A stretch of DNA of 64,000 nucleotides from Tanypteryx hageni (Eukaryota > Arthropoda > Insecta > Odonata > Petaluridae). The stretch lies in NCBI GenBank assembly GCA_028673005.1, contig CM054116.1:148425173-148489172 (forward strand). Reading direction: 5' to 3'. This document shows positions 44,602 to 55,136 of the stretch, one piece after another; within the stretch, counting starts at the first letter, position 1; each line of letters begins with the position of its first letter. Position numbers and translations under genes: made by a program. The notes beneath the pieces are model-generated. The model ran no database searches. It saw only the letters and a list, made by a program, of their open reading frames with translations, and was not told where the DNA came from.

Positions 44602-44862
44602 AATATTTTCCTTTCATTTGATCTTTTTTGATGTATGTTATCAATCTTGTATCTTGCTTTGTATTATTTTTCTTCTTTTTCTTCCCCTCTCCCCCTCCTA
44701 TCTTTTTTGTAATATTTAGTGACAAAACTATGCAAATGTATTTGCCAACGGTGAAATAAATTATATTATTATAGTCATTTGAAATGTATGTAGCCCGTAC
44801 AATAGATCATGAAGCCTCATGTGGCCCTTTCAGTAAAACGTTTGGTGACCCCTGATTTAAGA

Positions 44863-46632
44863 AGTTTTAATTTTAATTAAAATAGGATATACAACAGATA
44901 AACAGCACATTGTTGCTTGGATACAAAAGAAGATCGAAAATTGCAACAATACGGCAGACTCCGGGATTCCAAAGCTGTTCTAAATAATTGTTAACTTTTA
45001 TTTGGTGAATAAATGAAATTTAACTTTTGAAAGAAAATTAAAATAAGAATTAAAGTAGTTAGTGTTAATGAAAAATATTATATATGTCTTTGCGTATATC
45101 TGTAGTATAACAACATTAGAACGAAATTTTGAACAATAATTATTAATTTTAAAGTTTATATTCCTCTGAGGTCTTTACATTTCTCAGCGAGTGTTTGTTT
45201 TGAAGTACATAATGGCGAAACGCGCAGCACGGCATTTTCATGTTTCCCAAACACTACAGAATTGACTCCACTGTAGATATTTCTAGTGACTAGAGTTGCT
45301 ATTATTTGACCAGCATTAATCCAAGATGAATTTTTAAAATTATGACGGGCTAGTAATAAATTACAGTAAAATTTGAAGTAAAGGAAATATTGTCCAGTAT
45401 AGAGTTCGTACGGGAAACGGATGCGGTTACCAGATAACGAAGATGAAATAGCCGTACAGCGAAAGCAAACAAGCAAGACCTAGCAAAAAAAGTCCGACTA
45501 ATGCCATATATATTGACATTATCATCTCCTGAACATAATTCTCGGACCCTGATTTTTAGATGTGAAAATTACAAAATTCCAATACTAGAGTTACCCTCGC
45601 ATCCCATTTTCTCCTTTTAAATGGTAATGTAAAAGTAAGGTTTCACTTAATTCATTGTAATGTTTTAAATGTTTATTTGATATTTTAATATACGTTTTCT
45701 ATTATCTGTACGGTGGTAAAACATATATAGTGAACATACCTTAAGACCGCAGTTTGGTCCTCAAACTCACTCTTTTCACACTAATAATCGCAGCCAAAAT
45801 GAGCAGTACTCCGTGTAATACAAAGGTTTCTCTTAACTAATTAATTGCCATTTTTAATATTTGGAGATCTTTACTTTGTCATGGCTATTTTCAGTTCAGC
45901 TCCGAAAAGAAATTCTGTTGTCTACAGTAGGTGTGCTAACTTGTGATTTTACAGTTGTTACCAGTTGTTACTTTGTAGCAATTGTTGAGGCACAAGCAAG
46001 TCAGGAAACTAAAAGCGCATGCTCAGTTTGTACTCGGAATAAAGTTAACTATTAGCATAAGAATTGAAAGAAAAGGAGTCATCAACGTACATTTTTAGTA
46101 AAAAGCCGGAAAAATCACTATATTCTAAATTGCCGGCCGGACGGAAATCGAAAGGGGAAAAATGCAGTATAGTCGATGAGTAAGTCAACAACTTGCAACG
46201 CCTCTACTGGCTCAATAATGTACTCCTTAGTGATAGCAAAATAATTTAAAATAGAAAGTTGCGAAAAAAGTTGAATAACGGTAATATAATAATAACAAAT
46301 AAATTATAAAATAAAATAAGGTTGTCCTGTATTTTAGCGTGCTAAATTATAGCCTTAAAAACGTGGGGAATTATGGAACCTTTAGAAAAACGAAAAAAGC
46401 CTTTATAGAGGAAATTCAGATGTAGAAATATATGTATATTATATGTAAAATAAGAACATAACAAAAACCTGAACAGAACAAAAAAAGAACAACAAAGCAG
46501 AATAATATCATAGAAGAGCAAAGAATGAAACAGAAACAATACGGAAAAGAACAGAAAATTAATTTAATATCATGCTCTGTAAGGATAGTTTTCTGAGAGT
46601 AACAAAGGAAATTCCCAAATATTTTCTCCTTT
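44863..46632. other. Gene-less stretch left of Merlin
   Basis: AT-rich. GCCGGCCGGACGGAAATCG near 46131 may be a repeat end. Short minus-strand frames (45156-45476, 46342-46697) are hydrophobic low-complexity translations without domains. Confidence 0.4.
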
Positions 46633-47400
46633 TCAAACAAGCTGCAATACATGAATTCTGTTAGACAAGTTGAAAAAAGGGTCCATGCTGTTGCCAAACT
46701 GGCGTCTTAGTTTTCTCTTAGCTCGCATCCACTGATTTTCTATGTTTTGAGTATGTACTTCATCATTATCAGGATCAACAAAGTGTTCACTATGGTTCAC
46801 AACTGAATGAACATAAATTTCAAATTGGATTTTATTCAGGTAAGTATATGCTTTCCATCCATCCGTTAAAATATGCGTTCCAGGTAGAATGTGAAGCTGA
46901 ATAGTATCTTTACATCGACCTTGTACTTCTACTAAGAAGCACTTCCCGGTTTTCTTTCTATTCCTCCAAAGACCCAATGCCCTTTTTTCCATAGTCCTCG
47001 ATGCTATTTCCTGTGGAAAAATTTGGATTCATCTATTGCCACTATAATTGGGTTTCCAAAAGAATCTAAACCTCCCCGATTTCAACTGAATTTCTTTCCA
47101 TATATATCGTTCACATTTCTCTCTACTAAAGTTGCACCAGTCTACAATTGTATGATCTTCCTTAACATCTGTTTCATGCTTGACCATATGTTGTGGAAGA
47201 TCACAGCACCAACAATACGCAATCGTAAGGATTTGCTCCAGGGAGAAATGGCTCTTAACGAAGAAAGAGTCAGCACGAATGTTCTTTCTACTTCTACATC
47301 TTTTGCATGACCATCTCTTTAAATCAATTCCTCCGGCATAAGAAATAAGGTTATGTCGTTGGCCACATTGTTTGCATGTGCTCTTAATTAAATATCTTCG
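46633..47400 (-). pseudogene. Merlin (IS1016/IS1595-like) transposase, broken
   Basis: On the minus strand from about 47400: a zinc-ribbon-like start (CKQCGQRHNL, CKRCRSRKNI), a helical part with VKEDHTIVDWCNFSREKCERY, then the first catalytic block VAIDESKFFHRK followed by a stop and HRG. The clean frame 46992-46633 then carries the GKCFLVEVQGR strand, ILTDGWKAYTYL (second Asp) and NHSEHFVDP...HTQNIENQW (His/Glu region). This is the ISXO2-like fold of Merlin elements. At least two breaks inactivate it. Its terminal repeats were not found. Confidence 0.8.
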
Positions 47401-47447
47401 AGCACATTAACACATTAAAAATAGACTTTTCAGAATATAATTCTAAC

Positions 47448-48945
47448 CTAATATTTAATGCGATGGTTGTACTGTACTTCACCGGGAATGCTGGCTACAT
47501 TCAGGGAAGCAGAGAGTGGGTTTCGTACCAGTGTAGCTTCTTCTTCTGTAAGCTCAGGGAAGTACCGCTGAAATTCCTTTTCAAGAGAGTCAAGGTGCCC
47601 AGTAATCTCCTCTTTCAGATTCTCATCCAGTTCACCTTCAGATTCCTCTACCACACTGCAGAGTTTTTCAAACATGGCAATGTTTCCAAGATTTACTTTC
47701 CGACGCCAGTTTTTCAGCTTGGATACAAATGCCTGAAGATTGTCTTGAAATTGGATAATGTATGTTTCCTTTCCCTGAAGTTTCAGGTTCAGCTTATTTA
47801 GCTGGTCTAAAATGTCTGCTAAGCAAGCAACTCTTTTCTTCCAAGCTTCATCACTAAAGTTAGCAACAAGGTCATGTTTCCCTTGCACTTCCAGGAACAA
47901 CTTGATTTCATCTTTCAACTCAAAGACACGATTGACAACATTTCCTTTCGATAACCAGCGCACAACAGTGTAGAAAAGAAGAACCTCGTGATCAGAATTC
48001 ATGTCTTTACAGAGTTCTTTAAACAGACGGGTGTTGAGGGCTCCAGATTTGATGTAATTCACAATTTTGATCAGAGAATCAAGTACCTCTTGCAGAGAAG
48101 CTGATAGAGTCTTACTGGCAAGAGCATATCGGTGAATCATGCAGTGAATGCCCTTTGCTTGGGGAGCAAGTTCTTTCACTTTTGTCTGAAAGCCCGACTT
48201 TGACCCTAGCGTAGCTGGTGCTCCATCTATACAAACCCCACAGATGTTTTTCCACTGTAGTCCCCCAGTTTCAAAGAGGTATTTATCTTCTCCATAATAT
48301 CTTTACCTTTTGTAGTAGTTTCAAGTGCACTACAAAACAGGAACTCTTCTTTGATGTCATCTGAATGAATATATTTCACGAAGACAAACAACTGAGAACA
48401 TGAACTTACGTCCGTTGATTCATCAACTTGAAAAGAAAACAATGGAGAAACTTTGATTTCATTCAAAACCTTCTCTTTCACGTCTACGGAAATATCTGAA
48501 ATGCGCCTCTGAATAGTGTCATTGGACAGATATTTGTCGCATCTTTATCTCGCTGGCTTCCCCAAGAATTAACTTCACCATCTTCAACATGCAGGGTTTG
48601 ATGAGCGTTTCTCCAATCGTGTAATGTTTTTTTTTGTTTGACAAGTTCCAATGCGACTTCATATGATGCTTGCACTGCTGCTGTGCTATGTTGCTGAAAA
48701 ATTCCGGTAGGATCAAGTCTCTGACGTCTGAGACCAGTTTCATGGCATCAAAAGAACTCCAAATCCTTTTTAGTATGTTCTGAATGCTTTGTCTCTAAGT
48801 GACGTTTTAGTTTTGAAGGTTTCATAGATTCAGCACCGAGAACAACATTACACAAAACGCATTGTGGCTTTTCTATGCCATTGCTGATCAAGATGGTAAA
48901 GCCAAATTTTAGATAGTCTTTTGAATATTTACGTTTCTTTTCCAT
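47448..48945 (-). pseudogene. ZBED5/SCAND3-like hAT transposase, truncated and broken
   Basis: In order on the minus strand: BED finger QCVLCNVVLGAESMKPSKLKRHLETKH split by x at the usual Cys/His spacing (48945-48751), LVSDVRDLILPEFFSNIAQQQ-type helices (48743-48484), FQVDESTDVSSCSQL (first Asp, 48481-48227), a small gap containing CIDGAPATLGSKSGF (second Asp, about 48235-48190), then the clean frame 48179-47448 with APQAKGIHCMIHRYAL and VVRWLSKGNVVNRVFEL. The C-terminal dimerisation domain is missing because the frame ends at 47448 next to the Merlin region. This family was domesticated in vertebrates as ZBED5/SCAND3 relatives. Confidence 0.85.
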
Positions 48946-48959
48946 GGGTACGGATTTCT

Positions 48960-49625
48960 GAAAATGTAAATTAATTCTTTTTCGAGAAAAAAAAAATTTC
49001 TTTTTGTATTTTTATTATTTATTCTCGTTTCACGAATTTTATCAATTGTAATATTTTTTTTAATGTTTAATAATGTTTTGCGTTAGTCACTTGGCTCACT
49101 CTTTTATTAAAATAATATATTAATAATAATAATATAACAATAAAAATATAAATAAATAATTACCCAAATAAATTGTTTTCCGTCGGGAAATGATAATAGC
49201 GATGCAGAAAGCCGACCGAGAGCACGGACTGATGACGACCTTCTGACGCTCTTTAGATTTTAGAAAGTGCAAGCGGTAGCTAACCCGCGCTCGACAGCGA
49301 GTGGCCAACTAAAGGTGGTTGACTATTGGCGAACTAAGTCCGCGCCAGTTCGCATTAGACGGCCCATCGCGGACATTATTGAATTACATCATTGCAAACA
49401 TGGCGGCGTCAGCAAAACATACTGGGTGATCTTCAACTGCGTTAAGAGAGCAACTCATATTTATTCGACGGTCCGCATTCGACAGTCTGTTATTCAAACC
49501 GATTAAAAATGAATTTTGATATTGAATTCTGCATCATAGTGAATATTTTTTTCAGTTTACTATTTGTAACATAGAATTTTATTCTAATGATATCACTGCA
49601 TTTGTATATTTTAGGGTTAGGGAGT
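48960..49625. other. Upstream part of the ZBED5-like hAT and unknown sequence
   Basis: AT-rich to 49160, then a CpG-containing patch (49180-49440) with no recognised frame. Confidence 0.35.
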
Positions 49626-49629
49626 GAAT

Positions 49630-49756
49630 CAAGGTCCGCCGCGGCGAAAATTTGAAACAATATTAAAGGCCCACCATAGCAAATAATTAAAATAATATAA
49701 AATGTTTAATATGTATGAACACGGCGGGCCTTTAATATTTTTTAAGTATCTGACGC
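49630..49756. repeat. Hairpin/MITE-like inverted repeat
   Basis: AAGGTCCGCCGCGGCG at 49630 is mirrored by CGCGGTGGACCTT at 49744-49756, and the inner AATATTAAAGGCCC by GGGCCTTTAATATT. The loop is about 40 bp. No TSD was established. Confidence 0.6.
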
Positions 49757-49904
49757 GGTGGACCTTAAGTCACTTCCTTTCATTTATCAAAAATCAGTGT
49801 TACAGCCACTAGTAGAATAATGCGGTGTAGCCATATTGAAATAAATAAGTGTTGAAAACCTTCGTGGCGAAATTTCCTATAAAAATAATTGCAACTAAAA
49901 ATAA

Positions 49905-49975
49905 CCGCGGCGACCCCCCAGAAAACACTTTGTGACCCCCTTGGGGGTCGCGACCCACAGGTTGGGAACCCGGGC
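49905..49975. repeat. hAT-type terminal sequence
   Basis: GACCCCCTTGGGGGTCGCGACCC followed by ACAGGTTGGGAACC is the inverse of the GGTTCCCAACCTGTGGGTCGCGACCCC terminus common among ZBED-type hATs. It is probably the 5' end of the minus-strand hAT at 47448-48945, and it directly abuts LINE sequence. Confidence 0.55.
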
Positions 49976-51150
49976 TCTAAAGGTACTTCAGTCATATCTC
50001 TCAGGTAGACATCAATTTGTTTCTATTGACTATTCTGAATCCGAGACTCTGGAAATTCATTCTGGTATACCACAAGGTTCGGTTCTCGGTCCTCTATTGT
50101 TCCTAGTTGCTATAAATGATCTTGATCACAATGTTAGTGCTAATACTCTCTTGTTTGCTGATGACACTATCTTTATTGACCATGATAAAAATATCAATAC
50201 TTTAGCAGCTAACTCAGTTCTCACTCTGGAATCTGCCAAGAGTTGGTTCTCTGCAGATGAACTTTTGCTGAATGTAAATAAAACTCAGAGTACTATCCTC
50301 TCCTTGCGTAATCTGCCCCATAATTATGACTCAATGAACTCTGTCAAACTCCTGGGTTTTTGGCTTGACCCTAAACTAACATGGAATGACCATATAATCA
50401 TGATCTGCAATAGACTTCCTCGTGTCCTGTACATGTTGAGAAAACTTAAGCCGCATATATCTGATCAATACATTACATAATTTGCATTTTTTACTTCCCC
50501 GATCATGTATGGAACTCGTCTCTGGGGCCATGTATCCAGTGCAAAGTCTGTATTTATGCAACAAAAAAGCATTAAGAATAATTTCTGGTGTTCCATCAAA
50601 GGAACACTGTAAACCACTCTTTGCTACCCTTAAAATTCTAACCTTGTACAGCTGCTATATCTGTGTAAATTTACTACATGTAAAAGAAAATATAGAATCA
50701 TTTTCCACCAGAACACAAATACATTCACATGACACAAGGTCATGCAATAAAATAGAAATCCCCCGTGTTAGGTTAGGAACGTCACCGGTCAGGTACAATT
50801 CTTTATCTCTACGTTTCTTCAACAGACTACCTGCAGTTGCCAAATCTATACCTGTGAATAAGTTCAAATCCATTGTTTATTCGTGGCTTGCTGAAAAGGC
50901 CTTTTATTCAGTAAATCAATACTTTGAAGGTGATATAGACATCTCTTTTCAAAGTACCTAATGTATTATTATTATGTATTATTATTATTATGTATTAATA
51001 TTATTCTTTCTCATGTCATGTAAATATTTGTATGTTGTGTATGTCTCTCTTTGTAACAATCTTTTTAATTTCTGTTTATCACTGACTATGCCTATTCTGG
51101 TCCTGTACTGGCTAATGGCTGAATGAATGATGATTATGATGATTTAAGAT
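49976..51150 (+). mobile_element. 5'-truncated LINE (Jockey/CR1-superfamily)
   Basis: Starts within RT (VLQSYLSGRHQFVS) immediately after the hAT terminus and ends in an ATGATGATTATGATGATT tail at about 51120-51148 that abuts the Polinton capsid gene. A TATTATTATT-rich 3' UTR lies at 50960-51010. It is a different family from the PHD-finger LINE at 40.5-44.8 kb. Confidence 0.75.
49981..50961 (+). pseudogene. C-terminal half of LINE reverse transcriptase
   Basis: The frame to 50480 has GIPQGSVLGPLLFLVAINDL and TLLFADDTIFID (catalytic FADD intact), then SVKLLGFWLDPKLTWNDHI. A TAA at 50478-50480 and a frame change lead to 50482-50961 with the C-terminal domain (CNKKALRIISGVPSKEHCKPLF and RYNSLSLRFFNRLPAVAKSI). 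The first residues of the leftmost open frame (49932-49975) derive from the hAT terminus and not from the LINE. Confidence 0.8.
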
Positions 51151-51331
51151 TCAAAACAAAACCATTCAAATCTTTATAAGCGTCACCTGAATCTTTAACT
51201 GAAAACTCTAAAACAGAAGTGTTGTCGTATGAAGATAGAGATTTGTAAGCAACTCTGCGAGTATCGTAGATGTTTAACTGTATAGGTTCTTTTTGGAATA
51301 AATCTAAAGAAGTTGGCATAACTTTGTTCAT
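51134..51331 (-). pseudogene. Polinton major capsid protein, N-terminal fragment
   Basis: 66 codons starting MNKVMPTSLDLFQKEPIQL. The pattern (SLDLF near the start, LEFSVKDSGDAYKDL, then a beta strand LNGFVLNL) matches the N-terminus of the double-jelly-roll capsid protein of Polintons (the F54H12.2-like family of databases, from memory). Normal length is several hundred residues. The gene is cut at 51150 by a LINE 3' tail. It starts at the stop of the preceding gene, as expected for tightly packed virion genes. Confidence 0.65.
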
Positions 51332-51776
51332 TATGTGAATATATCCCTTTGATGCTGCTGCTTACCTCTACGCTGTCTTTTCATCGAATGACTTTGAGTA
51401 CGTTTAACTTTTCTTTTTATCCTTCGTAATTTAGGTTTTTTACGAATTCCTTCACCTGCCATCATACCTTTAATTTTATCTCTTGCTTTTCTTTTCAAAT
51501 TTTGTTTTGCTTCATCAAATCGATTAAGTAATGCATCACGTGCGTTAACACCACCAGTAATACCAGTTAACACACTTGTACCCGCGCTTAATGCTTCTTT
51601 TCCTAGAGCTTTGGCACCATTTTGTAAAAGAGGTTTAAAAAATCGCAAAAGTCCTCCAAAAAATTTCCTAAACCTCTCCCTCTCCGTAGTTTATAACTAG
51701 AATGATAAAGTGGTCCTATATCACCACCGTATCGATTAATATAATATTTCGTATATCGATGTACATCTGCCGACAT
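51331..51776 (-). pseudogene. Polinton basic minor virion protein (pX/VI-like), one frameshift
   Basis: Starts MSADVHRYTKYYINRYGGDI at 51776. A Gly-rich, Arg-rich segment and a membrane-active-looking helix follow (RFFKPLLQNGAKALGKEAL), then GTSVLTGITGGVNARDALLNRF and an Arg/Lys-rich tail (KPKLRRIKRKVKRTQS). One base is missing near 51655, splitting the frame. Comparable small proteins of adenoviruses and Polintons help open membranes or bind DNA inside the capsid; the role here is inferred from position and composition. Confidence 0.65.
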
Positions 51777-51801
51777 CTTGAATGATAATGAAGTAGAAAA
51801 T

Positions 51802-52530
51802 CTAACGTGAAACTTTTTTAAAGTGTAAAACTAAACGTGAAGGTATCGCACCACTAGAGAACGAAATGAGATTAACCATTTTTATTTCTATAGTTTCTAT
51901 TCTACTATTTTCAATCGGTAGGTAATAAACGGAATCAAATACTTGTCGATTTTTATGCATATCGATGATTCGAAGACATCTACCGAGAATATCACCAACA
52001 AATTGAGGTGTAATTATGTCGGTGTAAATAATCATAATGGGGTTTTCAATTTCCAGTTGCGAGCTCACTACCTCCTTCTCATCACCACCATTCTCCGCTT
52101 CATTTTTTTCACTAACCTCCCCTTTATTTTCCCCTTCTCGCTTTTTATCAATTTTTTTCATGAACCCCACTCTTATCTTCCTCCTCTTCATCATCCTCTT
52201 CATCATCCTCTTCCTCCTCCTCTTCCTCCTCCTCTTCATCATCCTCTTCCTCCTCCTCTTCATCATCCTCTTCCTCCTTCTCTTCATCATCCTCTTCCTC
52301 CTCCTCTTCCTCCTCCTCTTCATCATCCTCTTCCTCCTCCTCTTCATCATCCTCTTCCTCCTCCTCATCTACAGCAACTTTATGTGTGACGTTTTTATTT
52401 CCTTTTTCATTATCATTAAGCAACTCATCGGTGACATTTTCTATTTCTATAACCATTTTGTCAAAATTGACCACATCAGCATTTAATAGAAAATCTTTTA
52501 CGTCGTTGTATTTCCAACTTTAAATGAAGA
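51802..52530 (-). pseudogene. Polinton penton-like (minor capsid) protein, frameshifted in acidic repeat
   Basis: The N-terminal frame (52530-52148) has DVVNFDKMVIEIENV and then a long Glu/Asp tract coded by a GAAGAGGAGGATGAT-type repeat (52178-52368). The C-terminal part is in another frame (to 51802), with IENPIMIIYTDIITPQFVGD, CLRIIDMHKNRQVFDSVYYL and a final LVLHFKK. This C-terminal pattern (YTDII-PQFVGD...VYYLP...LVLHF) is what I recall for Polinton penton/minor capsid proteins. The frame shift lies inside the repeat; read in the C-terminal frame the tract becomes Arg/Lys/Met. The upstream start is lost near the Jockey insertion. Confidence 0.55.
52178..52368. repeat. CCTCTTCATCATCCTCTTCCTC microsatellite-like tract
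   Basis: Continuous (CTC/CTT/CAT) purine-pyrimidine asymmetric repeat coding for poly-Glu/Asp on the minus strand. It is prone to slippage, which explains the frame shift in the penton-like gene. Confidence 0.9.
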
Positions 52531-52639
52531 TTTCAAGTCTTCTTTTTATCGTAAGCTTCAAGTTAGTAAGCTTTCCATTTTTCACATATGGAATTTTTTA
52601 CTAGGTAAATGTCTAAGGAAAATTTTTAAACGCGCTCAA

Positions 52640-54306
52640 CCTGAGGCTTCCAGAGAAGCCTCCGGTATAGCACCACTCCCAGGTATGTGACTTCTGGGCA
52701 CCATCACCGACAAATCGACTCCAGGCGGCGCTCCTCTTCCAGGGTGGAAGATGATGGCCTTGGTCTAACTGGGGTTAACTACAATGCGCCATCGACGATA
52801 CCAGGACACCAGTTCGTCGACGGCGCACTGCAGCGTCCTCACGGCCGCGTACGTCTTGGTAGACCGCGACAGGAGCGCCGCATCATCCGCGTACAGGGCA
52901 AGCGTAGTGTTCCACCCAAGATCCCGAGGAGGATCTTGGGTGAAGATGTTAAAGAGGATTGGCCCCAGGACGGACCCCTGCGGGACACCGGCGCATATTC
53001 GCCGCAGTCCTGATCCGACCTGAAGCCAAAACACCCTGAACGTCCTGCCCTGTAAGTACGACTCGATGAGCCGCACTAGCCACGCAGGAAACTGGAGTCG
53101 ATGCAACTTCAACAAGAGAGCTGGATGCCACACGCGGTCGAAGGCCTTCGAGATGTCGAAGAAAGCCCCTGCGACCGCGTGCTTCCTGTTGAAGGCGTCA
53201 GTGATGAAGTGGGTCACCCTACCCAGTTGCTGGGTAGTGGAGTGCCCCTCCCGGAAGCCAAACTGCTCGTCCGGAAGAACATTCTTCTCCCGGACGATAT
53301 CCACCAGCGGCATCCGGACAAGACGCTCAAAGATCTTCCCAAAGCCCGGCAGGAGAGAGATTGGCCGGATGTCCCCGGGACCAACCTCCGTTCCTGGCAG
53401 CTTCGGGAGACAGATGATCTTTGGCCTCTTCCAGCCAGACGGAAAATATGGAATCCCGACACAACCGTTGTAAATGGCGGCCAGGAATTCTACTGCTGCG
53501 ACAGGTAGCTGTCGCAAGACGATGTTGGGGATGGCATCATCCCCGGGATCCCTCCTCGTCCTAAGGCGACGGATCACCGCAACGATCTCGCGCACCTCGA
53601 AGCGAGGGAGCTCCGCAGCATCGAGCAAGGGGCCGCGGTCAAGCGTCCCGAGTTCCCGTACGATGTCCTCTTCGACCTCATCCGACTCTGCTGTGGCCGG
53701 GTTCGGGCAGAATACCCCCTCCAGATATTCTGCCATCAACCCGGCTTTCTCCTCCGGAGTCCTCGCAACGGAGTCCCCCTGGATGATCAGGGGGTCCCTC
53801 CGTTGGGCAACGCAAAGCCTCCTACAGGTTTTCCAGATGGACTGGTCCTCCAGGGAAAGCGTGGAAAGATGGAGTTCCCACGCGTCCGAGCGCACGTCTT
53901 TTAACATGTCCCGGACCGTCCTGTTGAGGGAGTCCATCTGGATCCTGAGGTTCAACGTACGGTGGCGCTGCCACCTCCGCCGCACGCTGTTGCGCAGCGT
54001 GATAGTCTGTCTGACGACACGAGGCATAGCAATGCGTATACCCCCGGCTACGACCACCTTCGGGATCGCAGCGTCCATGGCCTGCTGGACTGTGGTGGTG
54101 AGGAGGTCGACCATGCGGTCTGCCTCCTCGCACGTCCTAGGCGGTGATGGGTCGACCGGCAGCCTTTCCGCAATGAACTCGCGGAAGTGCTGCCAGTCGG
54201 CACGAGCTAGGTCCAGACGCTGCGAAGGTGGTACTCGCACTGGCAAGTTCCCCAGAAGTAGCAGGGTCGGATTATGGTCTGAGGACATGTCGTAGACAGC
54301 ATGCAT
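52640..54306 (-). pseudogene. Jockey-clade LINE ORF2 (end of endonuclease plus RT), both ends missing
   Basis: A 513-codon clean frame (54306-52765) and its continuation to about 52640. It starts with the endonuclease end YDMSSDHNPTLLLLG, has a linker, then RT motifs: FPSGWKRPKIICLPKLPG, DIRPISLLPGFGKIFERLV, AGAFFDISKAFDRVWHPALL (catalytic Asp), CAGVPQGSVLGPILFNIF and LALYADDAALLSRS (catalytic DD). The tail near 52690-52640 reads VTYLGVVLYRRLLWKPQ. The GC content is far above that of its surroundings. It lacks the 5' endonuclease and the 3' UTR, so it is an internal fragment. Its right edge abuts Penelope sequence at 54307. Confidence 0.85.
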
Positions 54307-54308
54307 AC

Positions 54309-54715
54309 TCAGGGTTTGATGATCTCGATGGTGTTGGTAATGGGCACGTTGGTGAACAGTGATACGACGTCGAAACTAACCAGCAAGTCGTTATCGCCTA
54401 TCCTTATGTCCCGGATGATCTGGGTGAAGTGTTTCGAGTTCTTCACATATGTGCTGGTCCTCCCTGTGTAAGGTTGGAGTGTCCAGGCCAGAAACTTAGC
54501 CAACTTATATGTTGGGGCGTCTATGCTGCTCACAATGGGTCTCAATGGTGTCCCATCCTTGTGAATCTTTGGGAGTCCATAGATCCTTGGTGGTTTTGCT
54601 GCCGAGGAAAGCAACTGGCGTTGATTTTCTGGTCGTATGGATGACTTTTTAATGGCCTCCCTTGTCAGACGTTCTATCTTGGTAGTGGGGTCCGTTTTAA
54701 GTTCCTTGTAAGAGC
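54309..54715 (-). pseudogene. Penelope-like RT fragment inside Polinton
   Basis: RIYGLPKIHKDGTPLRPIVSS, then APTYKLAKFLAWTLQPYTG and LLVSFDVVSLFTNVPI are hallmark PLE RT motifs (KIHK, RPIVS, motif A). It is joined in frame to the Polinton hydrophobic protein upstream and ends at the Jockey fragment. It is a different copy from the one at 7.4 kb. Confidence 0.85.
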
Positions 54716-55085
54716 CTTTACTGTCACTGTCACTAGAAGAAACAACACGCGGTAGAATCCCGAAAGTCTTAGAAGGGATCGTTGATATATTTTCTTTTAA
54801 TTTTTTTTGCATATCAATATCCAATTTCGAACTCTTTTCATCTATTTTTCGAGCTCGATCGAATAGCTCAGCATTCACTAGAAGCATTTTTGCAAGACTC
54901 TTAGCTTTTCCTATAAATTTTCCTACAATTCCGCTGATTAAAGGGAGAATCGAACTCGGTATGAGAGGGAGGAATCCCCCCTTTTCAACCAAAAGTTTCC
55001 TATTCTCCTTCAAGGATGACTCTTTACAAGCAATCTTTCTCAAGGTATTACGGTATCTGCCAAGTTTTTTTCTCCAATTTTGAAC
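54716..55085 (-). pseudogene. Polinton small hydrophobic protein, fused to Penelope sequence
   Basis: NWRKKLGRYRNTLRKIACKE, then LLVEKGGFLPLIPSSILPLI and a further hydrophobic/Gly segment, then KMLLVNAELFDRARKIDEKS. The LRKIA-K...KGGFLP pattern is a conserved small Polinton ORF of unknown role, possibly a virion or membrane protein. The natural C-terminus is replaced by Penelope-derived residues at about 54715. Confidence 0.6.
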
Positions 55086-55136
55086 TTATTCGATGGTTTC
55101 CATTTAAAGTGTTGATGCAACACTCACACAATTAAA

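Larger units (their letters stand above)
40470..44772 (+). mobile_element. PHD-finger LINE (CR1/Jockey-superfamily), nearly full length
   Basis: Two-ORF non-LTR retrotransposon: ORF1 (40523-41725) and ORF2 with endonuclease and RT (41765-44601). The 3' UTR ends in an AATAAATTATATTATTATA-type tail. The 5' end is taken just before ORF1. Only a few breaks are seen, so the copy is comparatively young. Clade assignment between CR1 and related Jockey-superfamily groups is uncertain. Confidence 0.8.
40293..44854. mobile_element. hAT-type element (shell) carrying an inserted LINE
   Basis: The left end CAGGGGTCCCAAAC and the right end GTTTGGTGACCCCTG are inverted repeats. Identical octamers ATTTAAGA flank the whole unit (40285-40292 and 44855-44862). 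The hAT sequence itself is only about 180-220 bp on the left and 85 bp on the right. The interior is a 4.3-kb LINE that must have landed in a short non-autonomous hAT element. No hAT transposase is present. Confidence 0.85.

Noticed and set aside
46342..46697. Small membrane proteins on the minus strand
   Set aside because: Phe/Leu/Cys-rich translations of AT-rich DNA with no start context or conservation signal.
52190..52368. Arg/Lys/Met-rich basic repeat protein
   Set aside because: It is the same microsatellite read out of the original frame; the N-terminal half reads acidic.
52687..54295. Several plus-strand frames opposite the Jockey ORF (for example 53474-54295)
   Set aside because: High GC makes stops rare in all frames. 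The minus-strand frame has clear RT motifs, the others have none.
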